This document shows, piece after piece, positions 54,879-64,000 of a DNA stretch of 64,000 bases. The notes beneath the pieces are model-generated. The model ran no database searches. It was not told the origin of the DNA and worked only from the letters and a program-made list of their open reading frames with translations. Positions within the stretch are counted from its first letter, which is position 1. Each line of letters starts with the position of its first letter. The DNA is from Whitmania pigra. Lineage: Eukaryota > Annelida > Clitellata > Hirudinida > Haemopidae. The stretch is from assembly GCA_021613335.1 (NCBI GenBank), contig JAJTWR010000044.1:3923501-3987500 (forward strand), written 5' to 3'. Position numbers and translations under genes: made by a program.

Positions 54879-56990
54879 TAAACATCCTGTTTAATACAAA
54901 AACATAGGATTATAACCGTAGAAAACCCCGCTGCGGGAGCACCGTCCTAATCATCTAGCTATGCAACGGACGTTAATAAAACACCACCACCGTAGAAAAC
55001 AACAAAAACAAACCATTTCTGGTATTAGTGCTGCGAAACATTGATGTCTTGAATAATTATGGCGCTAGCTAATAAACATTCCTTTATGAATAATTTTTGG
55101 AAAACATAATTTTTAGTTAAATCTGTACAAATTTTATTTTTAAATAAATAACTGTAGTGAAACAACCCTTTTATTTCGACATAATGGTTCTCATGTTCAT
55201 AAGCATTGTTATATGGGGATGTGAAATAAATGTAAAAATAGATGTAGTGAATATGACAACTATGCTCTTACGTTATCTCATAGTGCATAGTGACATCTAA
55301 ATTAGTTTTAATAACAACTTTCGGTTAATGCTCGGTAACAATAAATGTTTTGGGGAACACTTTCAAACTTGCACACATCTATAACGTCATTTTTTTCCTC
55401 AGGCAACCAAGGGTTAAATGTTCAACCATAAAAATAGACTCAATCTTTTTGCAAACATGCAACTTGAAACGGCAAAGAATTCAAAACCTTATGAAGTGCA
55501 CACAAATTGATGGTCGCAATTGACAAAATCTTCCCATAAAAAGTCGTCATCGCCCTGCGCATACGACAAAACGATATCGACCACGGTAACGATTTTTTCT
55601 GACTGGACTGTCATCACTACTCTCTTGTATGGTTTCGTTTTCATGACAGGAAATGATCTTATAGAAATTTGCAGATGAATAAGCCAAGTGAGGTGGTCGT
55701 GAGGAAGGGCTCACAATGGACTGATAGTTAATATACAATAAAGGTGTGTAGTGCAATTGATTTCGCTCAATTTTGTGCAAGTTCGACCAGATAAAAATTA
55801 TATTTTTTGTTTTAGCATCGAATGCTCTTAGGTGGACGTTTGAAAAGATACTTAGAAATTGTTATCAATATTGCAATGTACAGGAACACATTGTCACGTG
55901 ATGACAACAATACTCGCGCTTGTCTGTAAAAGCAATAACCTTCACTGAATGCTATCATGCTCGGTCGACATTATAAGGTGCAGGAGCAGAACATGTAGGA
56001 CTTTTGACAGCTTAATTGAGCCTTCCCCGCAATCAGAAATAAGCGTGCATCCCGAAGGATTTTATTGTTCATCGGTCGTTGGCAGCATTCTATGGTGTCC
56101 TGCATGACATTCTGCATTCTGTGAATGAACCGTGAAAATATTCAAGACGTAGATTTCTGATTTCAGGAGGAGAAGCAATCTATAAGAGTAAAGAGCTGTG
56201 TAGGATGTGCCGGATGTGTGTGTCGGACGTGCGCGTGGCATCGTTTCTGATGGATGGACTGCATTATGATCTACCTAATAATTGCATTCTCTCTTTTCAG
56301 TCCAGCAAATTCACCTCCTTTCTTTCTTCAATCTAATCACACCATGGCACCAACTAGGTTTAACCAGTATTTGAAAAGATATCTGATGCAATAATGTTGG
56401 CTTGCAAAGTCGCGGAAGAGAATTATTAGCATCATCAACCCCCATGGCACATCATTCATATATCCAGCTTAACCCTACCGACCTTCCCTTTAGAAAAGTG
56501 CAATAACACTTGAGTGGCTTGTCTCAGCGGTCATTACTTGATCTCTTACCTCTCGTGCTCACGTCCTCCAATCCAAATCACGTCGTCCATCTTGCTGAAA
56601 AGACCAATTGACGCGTAACGCATATATTTCATATTCGACAAAAAATCTCGCCACCAAGCGTGCAACAGTGTCTGAAGGTGGTGGTTGGAGATAACATTTA
56701 TATGCTGTCGAACTCAGGTTGTTTGCTGTCTCTTCATTAATTCCCAAAAGATTTAAGAAACTATTAAGAAAATTTCTGAAAGTAAAAGTAAAAAGTGAAA
56801 CCTTTGAATAGACGTGTCAGAGTAAATATAATGTGAAGCACTTCGCTCATTCAGTTCTGACGTCGCGATTGCAACAAATGATAACTTGAGGAGCATGTGT
56901 CTTCATTCATTAAGTCACACCCCAATCACCCCTTTCCTTCATTCACCCAAAACATTCACATTTTTTCTTTTTCGTACAGTGTTGCAGTGC
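54879..56990. other. Intergenic region upstream of the PRDM-like gene
   Basis: 54950-54985 has a LINE-like 3' phrase (TCATCTAGCTATGCAACGGAC) also seen near 17490. The rest has no recognisable repeat or ORF and may hold distal regulatory DNA. Confidence 0.35.
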
Positions 56991-56998
56991 TTTCCCTG

Positions 56999-57068
56999 AT
57001 TGGTCGATTTTAATAAAGGCTCTCCACGTTTATCTTCTATTGGTCAGCACCGTAATATTCTGTCCAAT
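56999..57068 (+). promoter_or_regulatory. CCAAT-box cluster upstream of the PRDM-like gene
   Basis: Three CCAAT motifs in 70 bases: ATTGG at 56999 and 57039, CCAAT at 57064. This NF-Y-type spacing is common in promoters. No clear TATA box follows. It lies about 250 bases before the first coding exon. Confidence 0.5.
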
Positions 57069-57128
57069 AGCGTGAAGCATCTACACGAAATAACTTAAAA
57101 TTCCGTTGTCGCTCTAAGTTTCGGAGGC

Positions 57129-57248
57129 ATGGATCCAGCATCTCTTATTCGAAATAGTCGAACAAGCAAGAATGTAACAAATCGGAACTTTCTCTCACGC
57201 GTTAGAAGCCCGCGATCTGGTGTCGATTTTACAGGACATCCAAATTAA
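57129..57248 (+). other. Possible upstream ORF in the PRDM-like leader
   Basis: ATG to TAA, 39 codons, Arg/Ser-rich (MDPASLIRNSRTSKN). It lies between the CCAAT cluster and the main start; if transcribed it could dampen translation. No homology is recognised. Confidence 0.3.
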
Positions 57249-57321
57249 GCATCTTAACAAGCATGAAAACATTTACTTTAGGTTAAATAGAAAGCAAAAT
57301 TGAATTTTCTACTTGCAAGAC

Positions 57322-59006
57322 ATGATCCATGAGGCTTGTCTAATAACATCTCCTCTACTGATTGATTCCGACCAATCTGTGAATACGGTGAGCACAATTA
57401 TCATACAAGATTTCATATCCTATTTAATTTTCGCAACAATTTTAAATAGCTTCAAAAGAAATACTGTCCATCGAAGAGCTACGAGAGGTCATTTGATGAC
57501 TGCAGTAATTTAGAATTGCGTTTCAAAGCTGAACATTTAATCGTCAGGTCCCATACCTGCTTCGAATGCGGTAAATCCTTTGCAACTTCTAGTGGATTAA
57601 AACAGCATCAACACATTCATCGAAGCATTAAGCCTTTTCAGTGCGAAGTTTGTTTCAAGGCATACACTCAATTTTCCAACTTGTGCCGACATAAAAGAAT
57701 GCATTCTGATTGTCGACAACTTATCAAATGTGGAGAATGTGGATTAGCATTCTCAACCACTACATCACTTGGTAAACACAAACGATTTTGCGAAAGATCT
57801 AAAACTTCGCCAAGGAACTATCTAGTATACCCAGAAAATCTGCTACTTTCGGTTCCTAATTATTTTTTTTCTAAGTATCCCGCTCTTCCTCATCCATTAA
57901 CCTCAGAACCACGTTATGAACTTTGTTCCACTTTCACTCACCCGTTTTCAAGGTTCCTCATAAACATGATTCGACCTGATATCCCCAAAATAAAACAGGC
58001 ACAAATAGAATCTTTCTACGAGAAAAATAGCCTCCAAGAAGAGTTAGAAAAAAGTCCAGCTATTAAAAAGAAACATTTAATAGAAGATATTTTGAAGGAT
58101 TTACCTCGAAAGTTGGATGAGCAAGAAGACTTCTCAAATAATTCTAGCATAGAAAAGGCTGAAAATATTTTTGTAATGACAAACAAAAATTACTCTCGAA
58201 AAGAACATTCTGAATTATTACAAATTTCACATCCGCTCACACAAGAACATTTTCAAGTTGCCGAAAAGGTCATAAAAGAAAATTTAAAATTTAGGAGTTC
58301 TTACGAACCTCTTGATCTAAGCAGAAATAAATTGAGAACTTTCTTCGGATTCAAGTCGGACGACACGACACGACTCACTAATGACTCCTCAAGTAACTCT
58401 TGTTCATCGAACAAAATCGTTCATTACAGCTCTCTTCTCTACAGCGGAACAATTCCAGACTCGCGTTTCATGAACATTTATCAGAGAGAAATATTTTGCG
58501 ACGCTTCCAATTGCAATTCAGAAAAGCATTCCCAGCGAACTGACGACGTTGCGACCTATAGAATGTCGAGACCTGCCAGGACATATAAATTTCACTCGCA
58601 GAATCAATCAATTAATGGTTTCACTCGTCAATCAATCTCAAAGATGCATTTAAATTCAAAGTCAAAAGATCGCTATTCATGTAGATACTGCGGTAAAAAC
58701 TTCCCTAGGTCCGCCAACCTGACGAGGCACTTAAGGACACATACGGGGGAACAACCATACAGATGCAAGTACTGTGAGCGTTCTTTTAGCATTTCTTCCA
58801 ACCTTCAAAGACACGTGAGAAACATCCACAACAAGGAAAAGCCGTTCAGGTGCCCTCTCTGCGAAAAGTGCTTTGGACAGCAGACGAATTTGGACAGACA
58901 TCTGAAGAAACACGATTTAGATTCTAGCAGATCCTTAGATCATGTGCCGCCTGCTCAGATAGACAGATATGATTGGGTAGATCTTGATCAAGAAAACGCA
59001 GTTTAA
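57322..59006 (+). CDS. MECOM: EVI1/PRDM16/hamlet-type zinc-finger transcription factor, short form
   Basis: Two coding exons: 57322-57387 (GTGAGC donor) and 57450-59006, 540 aa. N-terminal fingers: [42 protein letters not shown] and a C2HC finger [22 protein letters not shown] middle region holds the CtBP-binding motif PLDLS at 58308-58322. The C-terminal triplet is [41 protein letters not shown] and [21 protein letters not shown], nearly invariant in PRDM3/PRDM16/hamlet. These regulate neuronal and haematopoietic fate by binding DNA with both finger sets. No PR/SET domain is in the window. The finger expected just before CFECG keeps its backbone ([16 protein letters not shown]) but lacks two zinc ligands. 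Exon 1 is inferred from donor, phase and position; the real 5' end may differ. Confidence 0.85.
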
Positions 59007-61370
59007 AAAGAAGTCGATTTAAAATTGCAATTTAAGAATAAGAGACTTAACATCAAAATACAGTAAAGACGCATTTTCAAACGTAATCATTATTTTTCGT
59101 TGAAACGAAAATAAAATGAGTTTTATTTTTTAACTGCCATGTTTAATGAAAATCAAAATATTTTCCGTAATGATGAATTTTCGCAAGACTTCGAAAACAT
59201 TGCCCAAGCAGGACTGGCCAAGTTTTGAGATTTGTTCTGTTGCCCCAGGGAATTTGAAAGGTCAAACGACGTTGACATGCGTAAGACTTGAAGTATATGT
59301 GAGTCTTTCAGAGGTCATCAGATTGATTCATCAACTTGTACCATAAAGTTGAGAATTCCATCCAATATTAAGATCACGCCCATCAAAATCTCGCGTAGCA
59401 CGCGACTCTACCAATCTATATTATGGATATTTTCCATTTTAATGCTTCAATTTTGTTCAGCGCTTGGAACAGTCACGTGGAATGGGCGATTTGTTTGGTC
59501 AATGATATTTAAAATCACAAAGTCATCTCACGAAATGTTTGATATGATGCTTCGCAAATGCAGGTAGACATGTCAAGAATTGCATTTGTTGTCGAAATGC
59601 CATCACAACGAAATTTCCTCTGTTGCATTGTTCGCGGTCATCACGCGAATATCTGTTTATTTCCAGTTGCATGCCATGAAAATCCAATGAAGATTTTCCT
59701 TCCGTGGCAAGCATTCTCAATTATTTTGAAGGAATGAAATTTCATTTCAAGGAAGTGTCTATTGTAATTCGTCTGTCTGAGAATTATGCGAAATTGATGG
59801 AACACAACAATTTTAAAATAACCATTTTCGTTTATTCTGGTTTTAATAAGTTGAAATAAATACTGGGCTTGGGCTACAAAAAATAATTTAGAAGTAAAAT
59901 TTTAGATTATTTTCCAATTATGTTCGGTTCCATAAAGATTAATGGTGGCTGTGAGCTGGGCAGGTAAGACCTCAAAGTCAGGGGAAAAAAGCAGGTGAGT
60001 TTGTTTGCATAAGATAAGGATTCGAATCTTTGACCACCGAGTGAAGCACGTTTGCCATTGAATTTGTTTTTACAACGTTTCAGATTTCTGAGTGTCTGCC
60101 ATCTGCACATCTAACTCAGGTGAAATGATTTAGAAGGCCCTTGTTGCGAATTTAATTTGCAATGAATCCACCCATTGCGATTTCATAACCTAATCACATT
60201 TGAACCGTTCAAATGAAGTTGAGTTTAAAGTGAATTAATGGCTAAAAAAATTATATTAAAAATTATTCATAACTCTTTGTCTGCTTTATCGCTGCTAAAG
60301 TCAAATTCATTCTGATGGCAAACGTTCTTAAGGACAACAGAATCTCAATAAATTAAGTAGTAAATAAGCCAATCGTTTATGAGTCATGTCAGACCCCTAT
60401 TGGCTTCAGCCCACTCATCCTTAGGAATGATGCTAAGCGATATATCCTACAATAAATTAGTATTTTTTCCTGATTGTTGAGTCAAGACAAATGAAAAAAT
60501 TATTATACTTTAAATCTTGGCCTCACCAGATTCTCTTCCCGCCACTAGCAATTAGCAACTTAACGGAGTCTCTTAGGTAACAATCGATATATCAAAAGGT
60601 AACAGGTGTCCGTGTGAACAGGGTGGTATTTTGTTATTGCTATTTATTTACAAAACAGAGGCGAGCAGCTACTTTAATATCTCAGTTCCTTGCCCACATG
60701 ATCCACTACCAGCATCAGTTTCTCTCATCCCTGCGTCGTATCCTTGCTCAAATTTTGTGAGGTATGGGGACGCATCATTTCGTGTTTGTGGAATCAACAC
60801 TTAACAAAAGTCATTACAATGCACTCCCCATATTTAATCATCAGCCAAAATTATAGCTTAAATCCAGCCTAAGAACGTCATGTTTATTAGTACCAGCATG
60901 TCATAATACACATACTAGAAATTTCGACCATTAATGCGTATAAATAATTACGAATAATTATAAAGGCTGATATCCCGAACTTTACACATACCAAAGACCA
61001 AGAGCATAAAAAATAACCAAATACCTAAAAGAAGATTAGGAAAAGGCATTATTAATCAAATTAATAGGCATATAAAGGACGTCAGTTCATTTTTTTTTTG
61101 ACAGAAGGGGGCAGACCTTCCTGATAAGATGAATCTACATTTGCTTCTCGCTACCACTGCCCACTCTGCCATGCCCATTAAGAATCATTAAAAGTTGTTA
61201 AAGCGAGTATTTTAACAATAAGTTTTATTAACATAATAATTACATCTTCACGTGTATAGATTTCTGTTATAAATTCTCATCAACACATGTTCTATTAAAT
61301 GCGATGGCCCATTTCTTGTTACAACATGTTTTAACTAGTCTTTCTAGCTTTCTCTATTTTGAAGCAAAAT
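59007..61370. other. Intergenic, nothing recognised
   Basis: Holds the PRDM-like 3' UTR (AATAAAAT at about 59110). Beyond it are AT-rich sequence and only short chance frames. Confidence 0.4.
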
Positions 61371-61479
61371 CGTTCACTAGACACCGAAAAGACTCAAGTA
61401 AAGCCTGAACGGTGGATCAGTGAAACCCTTCAGTAACTTCATCTATAACAAATAGAGAGATTTGTCGAACGACCTCTGG

Positions 61480-62025
61480 GAGAGCGCTACTAGACCCTCC
61501 GAAATTGGGAGAACTTTCTGTAGAGCAAGACAAGTTGGAGGAAAACTTACTCAAAACGTACAGTGACCACCGAGTCTCTAAAGGAGCCAATGGTCGGTAC
61601 ACATGGCGATCATTCGAAAAGTGTGTAAGACCTCAAAAGCAGTCGAACGCAAAGCAGCGAGATGTTTATTTCTTGCGCGAGGGCTCCGCATACCTCTTCA
61701 AAAAGAGATATCAAACTCCCGGGCGAGATATTCTTACAAAGACAAACGATTGGACCGTTCTTAGCTGACCAAGAAGGGATGAGGCACTAGTCCCAGGTGC
61801 TGATAGAAGGTGGCAAGAGACCGGATTTGGTGCTCGTTTCGCCTATCATTCTGGTGGATCTGACGGTACCGTGGGAGGTTAGGCTTCAATACAGCAACGC
61901 GCTCGAAGCGGATAAGTACGCAGATCTGTCGATAGGCCTGGAGGGAAATGGATACGGAAGGATTTCTTCCCCACGATGGGCAAAGGACGTTGATGCTCAT
62001 AACAAGCTCGAATCGACATAAAGCC
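61480..62025 (+). mobile_element. Non-LTR retrotransposon fragment (RLE type), copy 3
   Basis: Starts LDPPKFGELSVEQDKLEENL, like the pre-RT part of the copies at 31240 and 41505. After a deletion of most of the RT it continues with VLIEGGKRPDLVLVSPIILV then DLTVPWEVRLQYSNALEADK YADL-type sequence, resembling a C-terminal PD-(D/E)xK endonuclease. Frame breaks occur between the parts. Confidence 0.65.
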
Positions 62026-63303
62026 AGCAAGTTAATGAGAAAGTTGTCAGAATAAAAGAACAATATAACCATGGTCTCGAAGTAGTTTCACATATACACT
62101 CTTTGGATCAAAAGAAATCATTAGATGATCTGAGGAACAGGCGTGACTTGATGAGGGTTTGATAAGGTGATTCCTTTTGATGTGTGTCGCGTATAAGTTG
62201 CGTTGCCTCTTTACCTCCTAAATGACGTCCCTACAAGAGATTTTTAGCCCCAAAGTGACGAAATCCTTTTGTTTAATGACCACTCAAAGCCCCAGCTACC
62301 CTATTTATCATCTAAGTCAATAACCTAGCCCCTTTTGTCTCATAAACTTCAAAATGCCAAAATGCGATGAGATAACCGAAAAATCAATATGACGGCTGTA
62401 TATGAACATGTGCTTAAAATTTCTTTATGTACATAATGTGCGCTAATAAATGAGAATGTACATGCATGTGTTTCTGGTGGTTTTTTTTACACAACAGCAA
62501 TGGATATTTGATATTTATAACAGCAATGTATGCTTGTACATACATGTTTGCTACCAACAAAAGGCATGTGTAAACCATGCATAAACCAACAGCAGAGATC
62601 TACCAATTCGAAATAAAGACCACCGTCGATTCTGGATACAAACCTTTATGCTGCATCGTCGACCAGACATGGGACCAAGTACTCAAATCTCAAGTACAAG
62701 TACTCAGGGTGAAATACAAGTATAAGTACCGACAATTGTGAACAATTACTTGAACAAGTACATTACTAATTTATCTTTGAGCCCCGAAAGTGTTTATCTC
62801 CAGCTGCCATTAAGAGCTTTCACGGGCCGCATAGGCAGCTGGGGTAGCGATCGACATAAGTAGGCCAAAGAGAGCCTCGCATAGTCGATCGCTTCAATCC
62901 AAAATTCAAGTTATTTGGAATACTCCCAAAACACAGATATCTGAAGCAAATTGTAGGTCACTGAAACCTCATGAGGTTTTTTGGTTTGCTAAGCGATGAA
63001 AGAGTTTTTAGAGCCCTTAACATGCGAAGAAGCAAAACTTTGAAGAAGTGACTTGTGTCAATCCCTAACTTCTTCAACAATCCCCTAAAATGACCCTTAT
63101 GTTGCCACCAAAGGACCATACCATTGCAGCACCATTTTAAGGGATGGCACCAAAATCTTAATTTTTATATTTTATGATGTGTGCCTTGTTAGATTTTAGA
63201 CTGTCAATTTATGGCTTATAGTGAAAGTCAGTGACGCCACTGATTATATGCACTAACCCAATATAAATAGAAGGCGCAGTTTAAGCAAAAGTCTCTTACA
63301 ATT
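62026..63303. other. Intergenic with hAT debris
   Basis: 62668-62770 begins CAGACATGGGACCAAGTACT and has AAGTACTC repeats like a hAT terminus without a partner. 62785-62890 matches the hAT-1 subterminal repeat. No gene seen. Confidence 0.4.
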
Positions 63304-63545
63304 TGTTGAGTTTAAACTATGTGTGATTTAATATGATATATGTATCTATGTTTTGTTGTCTGGGGACGCTTAGCTAGTTCTAAACTGTTTTGATTGCCAT
63401 TGTCGTGTAGTTCGTCGAGTCGAGTTCTTACGTAGTTTCTTAGTCGTTTCTTAGATGTTTATTTAGTTTAAATAAACTACATTAACCTTCTGATACAACT
63501 TTGTATTTATTCCATCATCAGACATTAGTTATGACAAACTCAACA
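63304..63545 (+). repeat. 5' LTR of a copia element
   Basis: Begins TGTTGAG (63304) and ends CTCAACA (63545), inverted LTR tips. It contains AATAAAC near 63470. Directly after it is GGTTATGGGCCCAG, the copia-type primer site complementary to the inner half of initiator Met tRNA. Confidence 0.75.
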
Positions 63546-64000
63546 GGTTATGGGCCCAGGATGCGTTTGATGTTTGATGGTGACGAAAGAAGGTATGAAT
63601 TATGGGAAGTCAAATTCTTGGGATTCATGAGACTACAGAAACTTCACGATGTGTTCGTATGTGCTGAAGAACCAGACGCTGAAAAAAATGCCGAGGCATT
63701 CGCCGAACTTATTCAATGTCTAGATGATCGAAGTCTATCACTAGTCATACGAGATGCCAGAGACAATGGAAAGAAAGCACTAGAAATCCTGCGGGAACAC
63801 TACCTAGGTAAGTCAAAACCCAAAATTATATCTCTGTACAATGAATTAACGACTCTTTCAAAGTCCGAAAATGAAAGTACGACTGAGTATATGTTGCGAG
63901 CTGAGACCGCAGCATCTTCGTTGAAGAGAGCTGGCGAAGTGGTAAGTGATAGTTTACTCATCGCTATGATCCTGAAAGGTCTGCCACTGACGTACAAGAC
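63531..64000 (+). CDS. Copia-type gag, continues past the window
   Basis: Open to the last base. The first ATG (63531) overlaps the LTR end, so the ATG at 63561 is a likelier start. Reads LMFDGDERRYELWEVKFLGF, then KKALEILREHYLGKSKPKII, ENESTTEYMLRAETAASSLK and LLIAMILKGLPLTYK. This is the UBN2-like gag pattern (FDG-x-W near the N-terminus, LxxLPxxY at the end). No lesion within 156 codons, so this copy may be intact; pol lies outside. Confidence 0.8.
   Translation, partial: MTNSTGYGPRMRLMFDGDERRYELWEVKFLGFMRLQKLHDVFVCAEEPDAEKNAEAFAELIQCLDDRSLSLVIRDARDNGKKALEILREHYLGKSKPKIISLYNELTTLSKSENESTTEYMLRAETAASSLKRAGEVVSDSLLIAMILKGLPLTYK

Noticed and set aside
57513..57518. Start of the zinc-finger protein near 57516
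   Set aside because: The base triplet at 57516 is TTG; the frame is open upstream to the acceptor at 57449, so the exon begins there.
59146..60110. Several 60-70-codon ORFs downstream of the PRDM-like gene
   Set aside because: Both strands, no motifs, lengths expected by chance.

Overview
This is animal nuclear DNA, AT-rich and packed with transposons. Genes have GT-AG introns, tRNA-derived SINEs carry pol III boxes, and the host genes are typical bilaterian families. The mixture of jockey-like LINEs, hAT families and a copia element with a half-tRNA primer site suggests an arthropod, perhaps a chelicerate. That placement is inference and weak.

Five host genes can be read. (1) A MORN3 homologue, minus strand, 3462 to beyond the left edge; four exons are visible. 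(2) A CCDC51/MITOK-like mitochondrial inner-membrane protein, plus strand, 19415-20538, two exons. (3) A selenophosphate synthetase of the SPS2 type, plus strand, 24040-27525, seven exons. It has an in-frame UGA at the catalytic selenocysteine position and a SECIS-like hairpin 52-128 bases after the stop. (4) An SPSB/gustavus SPRY-SOCS box protein, minus strand, 29307-28375, with the SOCS box on a separate small exon. (5) An EVI1/PRDM16/hamlet-type zinc-finger gene, plus strand, 57322-59006. It appears short, without a PR/SET domain, and has a CCAAT-rich promoter. One orphan exon (23150-23362) and one decayed coding stretch (35090-35470) are unassigned.

The rest is mostly nested mobile DNA. 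4067-8588: a hAT holding a TA-flanked MITE and a second hAT with a perfect 8-bp target duplication, then a Tc1-like piece. 8589-12821: a full-length gypsy element with ATAG duplications. 12960-16920: a jockey-like LINE broken by a SAP-domain LTR element, itself holding a small hAT. 17199-19159: hAT-like element with a LINE tail. 30430-35000: LINE, endonuclease-type non-LTR and hAT pieces. 36255-40152: a hAT with a perfect 8-bp duplication carrying an unclassified element with tandem-array termini, two LINE tails and a small TIR element with a 103-aa ORF. 40600-43230: hAT and non-LTR remnants. 44666-47145: a second, internally deleted gypsy copy. 47150-54878: hAT, LINE, Tc1 and mariner-like pieces. 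63304-64000: the start of a copia element running off the right edge.

The host genes show no operon-like relation to each other. The main biological link visible is the SPS2 gene with its UGA codon, SECIS candidate and poly(A) signal, which together imply a working selenocysteine pathway in this organism.
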